Source of the DNA: Chthoniobacter sp.
GTDB taxonomy: Bacteria; Verrucomicrobiota; Verrucomicrobiia; Chthoniobacterales; Chthoniobacteraceae
DNA: 64,000 bases
Assembly: GCA_021414005.1 (NCBI GenBank)
Contig: JAIOPH010000019.1
Span: forward strand, 124,001-188,000
Direction: 5' to 3'
Shown: positions 10,688 to 20,506 of the stretch, piece after piece
Layout of the letters: each line of letters begins with the position of its first letter
Numbering within the stretch: the first letter of the stretch is position 1
Made by a program: the position numbers and the translations under genes
Notes under the pieces: generated by a model
What the model was told of the DNA's origin: nothing
Seen by the model: the letters and a program-made list of their open reading frames with translations, nothing else
Database searches by the model: none

Positions 10688-11033
10688 GAGGTTCGGTTGC
10701 GAGTGGGTGTAGGGCGTTTGTTGGCGGGCGGGTTCGGCGAAATGGTGGAAATCGGCGGAAAATTGGGGTGATACCAAATCCCAAATACGAAGGGCGACAA
10801 GTAATTTTTACCTTCTGATTTTTTCACCTTCTGATTGCCGAAATTAGTAGGGAAAAGCCTGAGTCGCGTCAGATCTATGGCTGCCCCAAAACATATCATT
10901 ATCCAGTCTCACCCACACCTCGTCATTTCCGGTGATCCCTTCGTCGTCCCCAACCCTATCAAGGTCCACCCTGGCCCGCAAAAATGTTTCGACTTTTTTG
11001 CAAGAACTCCCCGCCAACTCCCGTTCTGGCTCC
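10688..11033. other. Divergent intergenic region between adhesin and A2M genes
   Basis: This 346-bp gap has no convincing gene. It should hold the promoters of the leftward adhesin gene and the rightward alpha-2-macroglobulin gene. It is less GC-rich than its surroundings in the middle (about 10780-10850). It contains a short direct repeat on the adhesin side. I could not assign a -35/-10 pair with confidence. Confidence 0.5.
10810..10836 (-). repeat. Two direct copies of an 11-bp word upstream of the adhesin gene
   Basis: ACCTTCTGATT occurs at 10810-10820 and again at 10826-10836, a 16-bp period. Read on the adhesin strand it is AATCAGAAGGT. It lies about 125-150 bp upstream of the adhesin start codon. 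It may be a tandem operator or a simple-repeat remnant; no regulator can be named. Confidence 0.5.
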
Positions 11034-14000
11034 ATGCACCTCTCTTCGCTGTTCCGTCCGTTCACTGTCACCACCGCTCCCTTGCTCCACGCGCTGGCGC
11101 TGCTCGTTTTCGCTACCGGGTCCGCGCTGGCCGCGCTGGCCGCGCCGGCCACTCCGGTCCCACGCCCGGACCCGGACGTGCGCGAAACCTCGAAGCGTGT
11201 GCGGGAAATCGCCGCCTCGGTGGATGCGGGCGAGGTGGAGTGGGACCGGGCGCGAAAGAAGGCGAGCGGTGCGGCGGCGGTGATTCGCTTCAACGCGGCC
11301 GCGGCTCCGCTGGCGCTGGTGGGCAAAGCGGCACCGGACGGGACGGTGAAAATGACGCCGGATTTTCCCGGGGTCTGGAAGTGGCAGTCGTCGCAGGAAC
11401 TCGTCTTCGAGGCGCAGGGCGGCTGGCTCGCGCCGCAGCACTACAGCGTCCGGCTCGATCCCGCCGCGCTCGCGCCGGATTGCACGCTGAAGTTTCCGCA
11501 CACGACTTTCCATGCGCAGCCGCTCATGGCCGTGTTCGACGACCCCACCTACTACACCGATCCAGCCACGCCGACTCTGCAGCAGACGGTGGTCACGGTG
11601 ACCTTCAGCCAGCCCGTCGCCCGCGAGGAACTGGTGCGCCACCTGACCGTCGCCAACCGCAGCGGACTCGCACTTTTCGCCCCCGGCGCGAAGCCCCAGG
11701 TGCTCGCCGATGACCGGAACCCGCTGCGCTTTTTCATCCGCTCGCCGCTGCTCAAGCCGATGGACAAGGAGGACCTCGTCGTGGTCACCATCGCGCCGGG
11801 GCTTCGCGCAGTGGCCGGCGGCAAACCGCTGGAAAAAGCCGCCGAAAGCAAGATCAACGTCCCCTCGCGCTACTCGGGCTTCTTTTTCAAACAGGCGCGC
11901 GCGCAGATCGTCACGAACAACAACGACGAGCCGCGGCAGTTCGTCTTTTTGGAAAGCAGCATCGCCGCCACGGCCCGCGTCGTGGCCAAAGCGGCGCAGG
12001 GGTGGGAGCTTCCGCCGCCGCTCGTGGACAAGGACGGCCAGGTGCAGCCGTGGACGACCGACAATGTGAAGCCCGACGTGCTCGCAAAATCCAAGCCCGT
12101 GCCGCTCGAACTCCACGCCGAGGAAGGCGCGCCCGCGACGGCGAGCTTGTTTTCCTTCAAGCTCGCGCCCCAGGCCACGGCGACGCTGTACGTGCGCGTG
12201 CCGAAGGAAACGCCCGCGCCCGGCGGCTTCGCCACGCGGGAGGATTTCGCTGCGGTCGTGGCCGTACCCGCCTTTCCGAAAGAGGCGCGGGTGCTCGGCA
12301 AAGGCGGCATCCTCGCGCTGAACGGCGAGCGCAAGCTGAGCGTGCAGTCGCGCGGCTTCGGCCATCTGCGCTACACGCTCGCACGTGTCCCGGCGGCGCA
12401 GATCAATCACCTCGTCAGCCAGACCGAAGGCCGCTTCGAGGCGCCGGAATTTCAGGGCGCGTTCGGCTGGGAGGACATGGCGCATTTCCACCAGACCGTG
12501 CAGCCCATCGCGAAAAAGAACGACCACGAGCTAAACTATTCGGCGTTCGATTTCGCCCCCGCGCTGGCCAAGGCCGACGGCGGCGGGCAGCACGGGCTTT
12601 TCGCGCTCGAAATCGAAGGCATCCGCGCGCGCACGCCGGAGGATGGTGAGCCGGAAAAAGGCGATCCCGATCCCGGCTGGATCGCCCTCAACGGGAATAA
12701 CACGAGCGGCGAATCGCGCTTCGTCCTCATCACCGACCTCGGCCTCATCGTGAAACGCAACGCCGACGGCACGCGCGAGGTTTTCGTGCAATCCTTCCAG
12801 GCTCGCGCGCCGGTCGCCGGCGTGCATATCACGGCGCTCGCGAAAAATGGCGACACCCTCGCTGAGGCCGACACCGACGCGCAGGGCCGCGCCTCGCTGC
12901 TCGCGCTCGACGGCTTGCAGCGCGAGAAAAAACCCGTCGCGCTCACCGCGCGGAAAGGCGCGGATCTCGCGTTCATTCCGTGGGCGCGCGACGACCGCCA
13001 TTTGGAATACACGCGCTTCGACGTGGACGGTGTGCCGGCCAGCGTCGGCACCGCGCTCGACGCGTTCCTTTTCACCGAGCGCGGCATCTACCGCCCCGGC
13101 GATACGATCCGGCTCGCAGCCATCGTGCGTCAGCGGAACTGGGGCGGCGCGCTCGCGGGCCTGCCCGTCGAGGTGGTGCTGATGAATGCCAAGGAGGAGG
13201 AGGCCGGACGCTTTCCCGCGACGCTGCCGGCGGACGGCTTCATCGAACTCACGCTGCCCACTGCGGAGACCGCGCCGACGGGCGTGTGGCGGATCGAGCT
13301 GCGCCGGTCCGACAACGGGAAAAAGAAGAAGCCCGCGGACGAAACCGACGAGGAAAGCGACGCGCGGCATCTCGGCAGCACGATGGTGCGCGTCGAGGAG
13401 TTTCAACCCGACCGGATGAAAATGATCACGAAGCTCGATCCGGCCGCGACCGGCGCGTGGCTGTCGCCGGAAAACCTCGCGGCCAACGTCGAGTTGCAAA
13501 CGCTCTTCGGCATCGCCGCCACCGACCGCCGCGTGACCGCGAAACTGCACGTTGCACCGGGCGCTCCGCGCTTCGAGCAGTGGCCGGGCTGGACGTTCGG
13601 CCTGCCGAAGTTCGAGAGTTTCGAGCCGCGCGAGGTGGACCTCGGTGAAGTAAAAACCGACGACGAAGGCCGCGCGGAAATCCCGCTGGAACTCGCCGCC
13701 TACGCCGCCCCGCTGCTGCGTGTCACCGTGGACCTCGAAGGTTTCGAGCCCGACGGCGGACGCGGCGTGCGCGGCTCGCTCAGCGCTCTGGTTTCGGCCC
13801 AGCCGCGGCTGCTCGGGTGGAAAGCCGACGGCGATCTCGGTTTCGTCGCCCGCGACGTGGCGCGCAGCGTGCAGCTCCTGGCCATCGGGCCCGACGGCAA
13901 GCCCACCGCGGCACCCGGCCTCAAGCGCGTGCTCGTGGAATCGCGCCACGCCTCGGTGCTTACGAAGCAGGAAAACGGCTCCTTCGCCTACGTCTCGCGC

Positions 14001-16886
14001 GAGCAGGACAAGGAAGTGGAATCCGTCGCCGCGGCGCTCCCGGCGGAAATCGTCAAAGTCCCGCTGCAGACGGACCGCACGGGCCGCTTCCGCTACGAAT
14101 GGCGAGACGAGGACGGCGTGGTGCTCTGCACGATCGCCTTCAACGTCGTCGGGGCCGGCGAACAGGCGCGCAATATGGAGCGCGACACCGAACTCGAAAT
14201 GACGCTGCCCGACAAACTGTGGCGGCCCGGCGAGCAGATCGAAGTCTCGCTGCGCGCGCCGTTCGCCGGCGCGGGGCTCATCACCATTGAGCGCGAGAAG
14301 GTGCTCGCCGCGCAGTGGTTCACGAGCGACAGCGCGTCGAGCGTGCAGCGCATCACCGTGCCGGAGGGCATCGAGGGCGGTGCCTACCTGAATGTCGCGT
14401 GCGTCCGCGCGCTGGATTCGGCGGAAATTTTCACCAGTCCGCTCAGCACGGGCGTCGCGCCATTCCGCGTCGCGCCGGATCGCCGCGCGCTCGCCGTGAC
14501 GCTCGATGCCCCGGAGCGCGTGCGGCCGGGCGAACGCGTGAAGATCGGCTTCAGCACAGCGCGTCCGGCGCGCGTGGTGGTGTGGGCGGTGGACGAAGGC
14601 ATCCATCGCGTGACCAGCTACCGCACGCCGCAGCCGCTCGCGAAACTGCTGCGCAAGCCGTCGCTCGAGGTCGGCACCTGGCAGTTGCTCGACCTGCTGC
14701 TGCCGGAGTTTTCGCTGCTCAAAAACTCGCGTGCTTTCGGCGGCGACGGCGACGAACCGCCGGAGCTGAAGCTCGGCCTGAATCCGTTCAAGCGGAAGCG
14801 CAACGCGCCGGTCGTGTTCTGGAGCGGCATCATCGAGAGCGGCCCGGAGCGCCGCGAAGTCACCTACGACGTGCCGGATTATTTCGCCGGGCGGCTGAAC
14901 GTTTTTGTCGCCGCCGTCGCGCCCGATGCCGTCGGCGTCGCGGAGAAACAGACCGTCGTCAAAGGCCCGCTCGTGCTCACGCCGAACACGCCGTTCTTCG
15001 TCGCGCCGGGCGACGAGTTCACCGCGTCGCTCACCGTCGCCAACCAGCTCGAAGGCGCGGCGCCGACGGATCAGGTGAACGTCGCCGCCGAGGCCCAGGG
15101 CGGACTCGAAATCATCGAGGCGCCGAGCGGGCCGGTGGTCATCGCGCCGGGCCAGGAAGCCACCGTGCGTTTCCGCGTCCGCGCGAAGGACGCGCTCGGC
15201 AACGCGGAGCTGAGATTTTCCGCGACCGCGGGCAACGAAACGGTCACGCAGCGCGCGACGATGAGCGTGCGTCCCGCCACGCCGCGTGCGGCGGTGGTGC
15301 AGAGCGGATGGTTCCGCAAAGATGAACTCGACGTAAAAGTCGGGCGCGATTTCCACGCGGAGTTTGTGGGCCGCGAGGCCGTCGTCTCGACCACGCCGCT
15401 CGGGCTCGCGCGCGGCCTGGCCGCGTATCTCCGCGAGTATCCACACGGCTGCAGCGAGCAGATCACCAGCCGCGCCTTCCCCTGGCTCGTGCTGCGCGAC
15501 GATGCGGAATTCGGCCTGGAGAAAAAGGACGCCGACAAGACGATCGCCGACACCATCGCGCAACTGCGCCGCCGGCAGGGCGAGGACGGCGGCTTCGGCT
15601 ACTGGACCTCGTGGCGCGGCACCGACAGCTTTGATTACGTGAGCGTGTATGTGGCGCACTTCCTCACCGAAGCGAAGGCCAGCGGCTTCAACGTGCCGGG
15701 GCCGATGTTCGACGCGGCGCTGCGGCGGCTGCGGCTGATGGCGGATGCGAAGCTCGAACTGCGGCACTACGACCACATCGAAGACGCCCGGCGCTATTTG
15801 CGCAGCGAGGCGAACATTCAGGCCGCCGCGATTTACCTACTCACGCGCAACGAGGAGGTGACGACCAACTACGCGCTGAAAATGCGCGACGCGCTCGATG
15901 GCCAGCTCCCCGCCGGCATGTGGCATCGCGATCCGTCCGCAGCGTGGCTCGCGGCGACATGGCGTCTTTTGAAAAAAGACGACGAGGCGAAAAAGCTGAT
16001 CGCGCTCCACCGCACCGCGCGCGCTGCCGCGCCATCGCGTGACGACTGCGGCTACTACTACGAGTCGGCCCTGACGCGCGAGGCGATGACCTTCACGGTG
16101 CTCTGCCGGCATTTCCCGGAGATCGCCGGCACGCTCGGCTACGACGAGCTGCGACCCATCACCGAAGCGGTCGAGCGCGGCGATTTTCACACGCTCTCCG
16201 CCGCGTGGACGGTGATCGCGCTGAAATCCTACGCGGGTCTGACGAAGAGCACCGGCGTGCGCGCGGGCCTCGCCGAACTGGTGAACGGCGAACCCAGACT
16301 GCTCGCCGCGCCGCGCGCTGGCATGCTCTCGGCGAAATTCGGAGTGGGCGCGAGTCATGTGCGTTTCTTCCTCGCCCGCGAGGCCGACGCACCGCCGCTC
16401 GGCGCGTGGTATCAAACCATCGAAACCGGCTTTGACCGCGCGCTGCCCGCCGTGGCGGAGGCCAGCGGCATCGAGGTCGTCCGCGAATTTCTCGACGAAC
16501 AAGGCCAGCCCACCGCGACCGCAAAAGTCGGCGAGACGCTCCGCATCCGCGTGACCGTCCGCAACCTCAGCAAAACAAAACAGGCGAACCTCGCGGTGAA
16601 CGAACTTCTGCCGGGCGCATTCGATTTCGCGCCGCAAGGCGAGCCGCTCGCGCTGAAGCCCGGACTCAACACGCTCAAGGGTGCGGATTACGTGGACGTG
16701 CGCGAGGACCGCGCGCTCCTCTTTTGCGGGCTGGAGGAAAACGAAACGCGCACCTTCGAGTATGGCGTGCGGCCCACCTGCGCGGGCGCGTTCACGGTGC
16801 CGCCGCCCTTCGCGGAAAGCATGTATGACCGCACGGTGCGCGGGCGCGGCTTGGCGGCGAAATTCACCGTGCTCGCGCGCGAATGA
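11034..16886 (+). CDS. Bacterial alpha-2-macroglobulin (YfhM-like), thioester type
   Basis: The 1950-residue protein is a large periplasmic protease trap. The frame is open from a GTG at 10932, but the ATG at 11034 is preferred because it is followed at once by a signal peptide (hydrophobic LLHALALLVFATGSALA). Alpha-2-macroglobulin family features are visible: MG-like beta domains, an ERGIYRPGDTI motif near residue 680, and the thioester motif CSEQ at Cys1473 (encoded at 15450) inside an alpha/alpha-toroid region. The family traps proteases by covalent thioester attack and is thought to guard the periplasm after wall breaches. The last codons overlap pbpC by 4 bp, the same pairing as E. coli yfhM-pbpC. 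Unlike E. coli YfhM there is no lipobox cysteine after the signal peptide. No clear Shine-Dalgarno sequence is seen. Confidence 0.93.
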   Translation: MHLSSLFRPFTVTTAPLLHALALLVFATGSALAALAAPATPVPRPDPDVRETSKRVREIAASVDAGEVEWDRARKKASGAAAVIRFNAAAAPLALVGKAAPDGTVKMTPDFPGVWKWQSSQELVFEAQGGWLAPQHYSVRLDPAALAPDCTLKFPHTTFHAQPLMAVFDDPTYYTDPATPTLQQTVVTVTFSQPVAREELVRHLTVANRSGLALFAPGAKPQVLADDRNPLRFFIRSPLLKPMDKEDLVVVTIAPGLRAVAGGKPLEKAAESKINVPSRYSGFFFKQARAQIVTNNNDEPRQFVFLESSIAATARVVAKAAQGWELPPPLVDKDGQVQPWTTDNVKPDVLAKSKPVPLELHAEEGAPATASLFSFKLAPQATATLYVRVPKETPAPGGFATREDFAAVVAVPAFPKEARVLGKGGILALNGERKLSVQSRGFGHLRYTLARVPAAQINHLVSQTEGRFEAPEFQGAFGWEDMAHFHQTVQPIAKKNDHELNYSAFDFAPALAKADGGGQHGLFALEIEGIRARTPEDGEPEKGDPDPGWIALNGNNTSGESRFVLITDLGLIVKRNADGTREVFVQSFQARAPVAGVHITALAKNGDTLAEADTDAQGRASLLALDGLQREKKPVALTARKGADLAFIPWARDDRHLEYTRFDVDGVPASVGTALDAFLFTERGIYRPGDTIRLAAIVRQRNWGGALAGLPVEVVLMNAKEEEAGRFPATLPADGFIELTLPTAETAPTGVWRIELRRSDNGKKKKPADETDEESDARHLGSTMVRVEEFQPDRMKMITKLDPAATGAWLSPENLAANVELQTLFGIAATDRRVTAKLHVAPGAPRFEQWPGWTFGLPKFESFEPREVDLGEVKTDDEGRAEIPLELAAYAAPLLRVTVDLEGFEPDGGRGVRGSLSALVSAQPRLLGWKADGDLGFVARDVARSVQLLAIGPDGKPTAAPGLKRVLVESRHASVLTKQENGSFAYVSREQDKEVESVAAALPAEIVKVPLQTDRTGRFRYEWRDEDGVVLCTIAFNVVGAGEQARNMERDTELEMTLPDKLWRPGEQIEVSLRAPFAGAGLITIEREKVLAAQWFTSDSASSVQRITVPEGIEGGAYLNVACVRALDSAEIFTSPLSTGVAPFRVAPDRRALAVTLDAPERVRPGERVKIGFSTARPARVVVWAVDEGIHRVTSYRTPQPLAKLLRKPSLEVGTWQLLDLLLPEFSLLKNSRAFGGDGDEPPELKLGLNPFKRKRNAPVVFWSGIIESGPERREVTYDVPDYFAGRLNVFVAAVAPDAVGVAEKQTVVKGPLVLTPNTPFFVAPGDEFTASLTVANQLEGAAPTDQVNVAAEAQGGLEIIEAPSGPVVIAPGQEATVRFRVRAKDALGNAELRFSATAGNETVTQRATMSVRPATPRAAVVQSGWFRKDELDVKVGRDFHAEFVGREAVVSTTPLGLARGLAAYLREYPHGCSEQITSRAFPWLVLRDDAEFGLEKKDADKTIADTIAQLRRRQGEDGGFGYWTSWRGTDSFDYVSVYVAHFLTEAKASGFNVPGPMFDAALRRLRLMADAKLELRHYDHIEDARRYLRSEANIQAAAIYLLTRNEEVTTNYALKMRDALDGQLPAGMWHRDPSAAWLAATWRLLKKDDEAKKLIALHRTARAAAPSRDDCGYYYESALTREAMTFTVLCRHFPEIAGTLGYDELRPITEAVERGDFHTLSAAWTVIALKSYAGLTKSTGVRAGLAELVNGEPRLLAAPRAGMLSAKFGVGASHVRFFLAREADAPPLGAWYQTIETGFDRALPAVAEASGIEVVREFLDEQGQPTATAKVGETLRIRVTVRNLSKTKQANLAVNELLPGAFDFAPQGEPLALKPGLNTLKGADYVDVREDRALLFCGLEENETRTFEYGVRPTCAGAFTVPPPFAESMYDRTVRGRGLAAKFTVLARE

Positions 16887-19147
16887 ACCGTCTCCGTCGC
16901 TGGTCGGGGCGCATCGCCATCGCGGGTGCGGCGGTGTTCACGCTGCTCTGGCTCGCGTGGCTGCTGCTGCCCAAACCGGAGCTGTTGCCGGAGGGCGCCA
17001 CGTTCTCGCGCGTGCTGCTCGACGCGCACGGGCGCGTGCTCCATCTCACGCTGAGCGCCGATGGAAAATACCGGCTGCCAGCTCGGCTCGACGAGCTTTC
17101 GCCCGAGCTGCTCGCAGCGACGATGGAACTCGAGGACCGGCGTTTTTTTGCCCACGCCGGCACTGATCCCCGCTCGCTGCTGCGCGCCGCCTGGGGCTCG
17201 ATGACCGGCCAGCGACTCGGCGGCGGCTCCACGCTCACCATGCAATTCGCGCGGCTCCGCTGGCACCTGCACACACGCACGCTTGGCGGAAAAATGGTGC
17301 AGGTCTTTCGCGCCGTGCAGCTCGAACGGCACTACGGAAAACGCGCGATCGCCGAGGCGTATTTCACCTTTGCGCCCTACGGCGGAAACGTGGAGGGCGC
17401 CGCCGCCGCAAGCCTGCTCTGGTGTGGCAAACCCGCGCGCGAGCTGACGCTTCGCGAAGCGGTGGCGCTCAGCGTGATTCCGCAGAGCCCCGCCGCGCGC
17501 TGGCCGCGCGCGAAGGAACGCCGCGCCTCGCACACCGCCGCGCAGTTGCGCCTGATGACGCGCCTGCGCGCCGCCCGCGGCGAGCCTGCGGACGCGCTCG
17601 ATGGCGAGTTCGCGCTGCGTCCCGCGGCGGTGCCGCGCGAGGCTCCGCATCTCGCGCGACGGCTCATCGCCGGCGAGCGCGCCGCCACCACGTTGAATCG
17701 CGAACAGCAGCGCATTCTCGAAACAAGCATTACGGATTTTCTCGCGCGCTGGCGGGCGCAGGGGCTGCGCAATGCGGCGGCGATTCTCGTCCACGCGCCG
17801 ACCCGCGAGGTGCGCGCGTATGTGGGCTCGGCGGGATTTCTCGACGCGCGGATCGCCGGCCAGGTGGACGGCGTGACCGCCCGCCGCTCGCCCGGCTCCG
17901 CGCTCAAGCCCTTCACCTACGCGCTCGCGCTCGATGCCGGCCTCATCCATCCGCGCACGCTGCTCGACGACGCGCCGCGCCGCTTCGCCGGCTACAATCC
18001 CGAGAACAGCGACCGCGGTTTCCTCGGCCCGATTCCCGCCGCCGAAGCGCTGCGTCGCAGCCGCAACGTCCCCGCCGTCGAACTGCTCGCGCGGCTGCCC
18101 GGCGGCGGGCTCGACCGCTTCCTGCGCGACAGCGGCGTGCGCCTCGACCGCGCGCCCGGCTACTACGGACTCGCCCTCGCGCTCGGCGGGGCGGAGGTCT
18201 CACTCGAAGAACTCGCCATGCTCTACGCCATGCTCGCCACCGACGGCGTTCCCCGCCCGCTCGTGCTGCACGCCCGCCCCGCCGCGTCCCATTTTTCCGA
18301 TGAAACGCCGCGTCTTTCCGCCGCCGCGCGCTGGCTCACGCTCGACGCCCTGCGCGCCGAGTCGCCGGTGCCGGGACTCGTGTGGAAAACGGGCACGTCG
18401 CACGGCTTCCGCGACAACTGGGCGTGCGGGGTCGCGGGCGATTGGGTGCTCTGCGTGTGGCTGGGAAATTTCGACAGCACTCCGATGCCCGGCATGTTCG
18501 CACGCGACACCGCCGTGCCGCTGCTGATCCAGAGCGCCACGCGCCTCGGCCTCCGCGGCAGCGCGGCGCGTCGGCCCCCGGAAATCGCCGACGTGAAAGT
18601 CTGCCCGATCAGCGGCGGCCTCGCCGGCCCTCACTGCCCTCACGGCACCTCCGCGCCGTTCATCGGTGGCGTGTCACCGATCACGCAATGCGCCGTGCAT
18701 CGCGAAATCCTCGTGGACTCCGCCACCGGACTGCGCGTGGTGCGCGACGATGGTCGCCCCGGCCTGCGTCGCGAGGTACGCGAATTCTGGCCCGCGCATC
18801 GGCTGGAGCAATTCCGCCGCGCCGGCCTCGCCCGCACTGCACCCCCGCGCCTCGAAACCGCCGCCGCCTCAGCCGGCCCGCCACCGCGCATCGTCTCCCC
18901 GCAGCCTGCGCTCACCTACGTGCTCCGCCCCGGCGCTGGCCACAAGAACGCCATCCCCCTCGAAGCCGAAGCCGGCGCCGACGTGCGCGAGTTGCACTGG
19001 TTCGCCGGCCCGCGCTACCTCGGCATGAGCAAACCCTCGCAACCGCTGCTCTGGACGCCCGAGCCGGGCCGCTGGCAAATCGAAGCCCTCGACGACGCCG
19101 GCCGCGCCGCCCGCGTCGCGGTTAACGTGACGAGAGAAAAGCAGTGA
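16883..19147 (+). CDS. pbpC: Penicillin-binding protein 1C (bifunctional class A PBP)
   Basis: The 754-residue inner-membrane peptidoglycan synthase has an N-terminal TM anchor (about residues 12-30). A family 51 glycosyltransferase domain follows, with the catalytic Glu in MELEDRRFF near residue 84 and GGSTLTMQ. The transpeptidase domain has SALK (nucleophile Ser339), SRN and WKTGTS. A C-terminal BiPBP_C-like beta domain spans about residues 660-754. That last domain and the upstream alpha-2-macroglobulin identify the PBP1C subtype. The ATG overlaps the preceding stop codon (ATGA), so translation is probably coupled. In the known pair, PBP1C is proposed to repair the wall while the macroglobulin inhibits invading proteases. 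Confidence 0.95.
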   Translation: MNRLRRWSGRIAIAGAAVFTLLWLAWLLLPKPELLPEGATFSRVLLDAHGRVLHLTLSADGKYRLPARLDELSPELLAATMELEDRRFFAHAGTDPRSLLRAAWGSMTGQRLGGGSTLTMQFARLRWHLHTRTLGGKMVQVFRAVQLERHYGKRAIAEAYFTFAPYGGNVEGAAAASLLWCGKPARELTLREAVALSVIPQSPAARWPRAKERRASHTAAQLRLMTRLRAARGEPADALDGEFALRPAAVPREAPHLARRLIAGERAATTLNREQQRILETSITDFLARWRAQGLRNAAAILVHAPTREVRAYVGSAGFLDARIAGQVDGVTARRSPGSALKPFTYALALDAGLIHPRTLLDDAPRRFAGYNPENSDRGFLGPIPAAEALRRSRNVPAVELLARLPGGGLDRFLRDSGVRLDRAPGYYGLALALGGAEVSLEELAMLYAMLATDGVPRPLVLHARPAASHFSDETPRLSAAARWLTLDALRAESPVPGLVWKTGTSHGFRDNWACGVAGDWVLCVWLGNFDSTPMPGMFARDTAVPLLIQSATRLGLRGSAARRPPEIADVKVCPISGGLAGPHCPHGTSAPFIGGVSPITQCAVHREILVDSATGLRVVRDDGRPGLRREVREFWPAHRLEQFRRAGLARTAPPRLETAAASAGPPPRIVSPQPALTYVLRPGAGHKNAIPLEAEAGADVRELHWFAGPRYLGMSKPSQPLLWTPEPGRWQIEALDDAGRAARVAVNVTREKQ

Positions 19148-19215
19148 GATCGGCCCGGGAGATTCGCGCCGTTGCAAACGCGTCCATGTGCGTTATTTTC
19201 TCTCCTCCTAAAAAA

Positions 19216-19574
19216 GGGGGCGTACTGGTTTCGACTGTTAGTTCGAGGCACAGGCGGCATGTCGAGGAAGCCTGGTTGGCCTCGTTAAAATCCCGGGCAA
19301 AACAAATAAATGCAGATCACGAAGATCTCGCTCTCGCGGCCTAAATAACCGCGACGTACCCGACGCGACGCCTGCTAGCGGCGGGGACGACGACCAGCAG
19401 GCTGGCCCGAGGGCGGAGCGACCGCGCCCGAGGGTGAGATCGATTCGTGGACGATCGGGGGTGGGCAATATGCCCGTCTATCGCACACCCCTTAAACTGA
19501 GGACGAAGCTAAACATGTAGATGCTTGTGGCGAGAGCCATCAGGACAGGGGTTCAACTCCCCTCGCCTCCACCA
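19216..19574 (+). ncRNA. ssrA: Transfer-messenger RNA (tmRNA)
   Basis: The 5' end reads GGGGGCGTACTGGTTTCGAC and the 3' end is a T-arm plus acceptor ending CGCCTCCACCA. The 7-bp acceptor stem GGGGGCG pairs with CGCCTCC (one G-U), and CCA is encoded. The T-loop GGGGTTCAACTCCCC is present. An internal reading frame near 19297-19344 encodes a tag ending in DHEDLALAA before TAA TAA-like stops; the resume codon is probably the GCA before AAACAA. Size (359 nt) and order fit a one-piece tmRNA, which rescues stalled ribosomes with SmpB. Confidence 0.96.
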
Positions 19575-19695
19575 TTTCTCCAGAGAAATGCACCGTCGAG
19601 TTGATATTGTGTGACACACCGGCGGAGTCCTCTCACTTATCCCTTCGTCGCCAAGGCTGTCCCGGCACCAGTGAGCCCATCCGAAAAGAACGCCG

Positions 19696-20307
19696 TCAGC
19701 GGGAATCCTGCTCGGGCTCGCTGTCACTGACCGCTGGGGCCGATGTCGGGCTCTGATAGTGCAGGCTGACGCTGCGAAAGACGTTTTCCGCATTTTCCGC
19801 CGCGAAAAAATACAGTTCCAATGCGCCACCGCCGGAATCCCAGCGGAATCCAACCAACGTTTTCATAATTCCACGCTCGGTCTCGCGCTGACGCGTGATG
19901 GGCTTGCCCGGGCCATGCCTTTCCTCAATCCGGCGGCGGACGTTTTGCATGAATTCTTCGTAGGTCGCGGCGGACCAGTCTTCCTTGGAATACTGCAATT
20001 CCACCTCCACGAGTTTCCCCGCACGCAGATGAAAGCTCACGCGCTGCAGCGCAATGCCAGGAAGCCCGTCCACCTTCCAGACTTCCCCGCCGCCCCTTGT
20101 CTTACTCCGCTCAGCAATGCGGGCGCTGGTGCCGAGCAGCGCTTCCTCCAGGCGCAGCGCCGGTTCGCCCCACTTCAGGTTGAAAGGCGGCGCGATTTCT
20201 CCATCGGCTCGTGCCGGCACAGGGCGGACGGCGAGCACCGCCAGCGCACCCGCAGCGGCGAAGAGCAAAAAGCGACAATAGGAGTTCACGCTCAGTGTAG
20301 TTAGCAC
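19696..20307 (-). CDS. Hypothetical exported protein
   Basis: The product is up to 203 residues. The longest start is GTG at 20307; a second GTG at 20289 would begin directly with the signal peptide (residues NSYCRFLLF and a hydrophobic run ending PARADG) and is equally plausible. The mature part has a mixed alpha/beta composition with FNLKWGEPALRLEEALLG near the N-terminus, reminiscent of periplasmic proteins with repeated WG motifs. The tail is Ser/Glu/Pro-rich. I do not recognise a family. It stands alone, convergent with tmRNA and divergent from the flagellin cluster, sharing the 199-bp gap with the first flagellin promoter. Confidence 0.72.
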   Translation of the reverse strand: MLTTLSVNSYCRFLLFAAAGALAVLAVRPVPARADGEIAPPFNLKWGEPALRLEEALLGTSARIAERSKTRGGGEVWKVDGLPGIALQRVSFHLRAGKLVEVELQYSKEDWSAATYEEFMQNVRRRIEERHGPGKPITRQRETERGIMKTLVGFRWDSGGGALELYFFAAENAENVFRSVSLHYQSPTSAPAVSDSEPEQDSR

Positions 20308-20365
20308 GCCACGGGCCGTTTCCGAGCGGACCGCGCCAGGGTCCGCAAAAACTTCACAAATCCGC

Positions 20366-20392
20366 TAAAGGCCATCGCCACTCCGCCGAAGT
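20366..20392 (+). promoter_or_regulatory. Sigma-28 (FliA)-type promoter for flagellin 1
   Basis: TAAAGGCC, an 11-bp spacer and GCCGAAGT match the flagellar sigma-28 consensus TAAAGTTT-N11-GCCGATAA at most core positions with exact spacing. It sits about 115 bp upstream of the first flagellin ATG and has an equivalent upstream of flagellin 3. Confidence 0.75.
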
Positions 20393-20455
20393 CCTCAATG
20401 TCGCGACATGTGTCGTGATCGATGAGGTCAGACATCGAATTTAAAGTGGCCCGGA

Positions 20456-20471
20456 GCGACACGGACGTCGC
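20456..20471 (+). promoter_or_regulatory. Leader hairpin with CsrA-like ACGGA loop, flagellin 1
   Basis: GCGAC, loop ACGGAC, GTCGC forms a 5-bp hairpin with GGA exposed in the loop. The string ACACGGACGT resembles the published CsrA SELEX core ACARGGAUGU. It lies 20 nt upstream of the AAGAAAGG ribosome-binding site (20492-20499). A similar hairpin precedes flagellin 3. CsrA binding is inferred. Confidence 0.5.
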
Positions 20472-20506
20472 AGTTAGTTAAAAACAATACCAAGAAAGGC
20501 AATAAC

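Noticed and set aside
210..10771. Many short plus-strand frames across the adhesin region
   Set aside because: They are low-complexity reverse images of the Gly/Thr/Asn repeat gene, which is open without interruption on the minus strand.
12531..15776. A 1081-codon open frame antisense to the alpha-2-macroglobulin gene
   Set aside because: High GC in third positions leaves antisense frames open. The product is Arg/His/Glu-rich with no family features, while the plus-strand gene has complete domains and motifs.
19575..19695. Small gene or terminator between tmRNA and the hypothetical exported protein
   Set aside because: Only a weak 6-bp hairpin next to the tmRNA CCA end is visible, with no coding signal.
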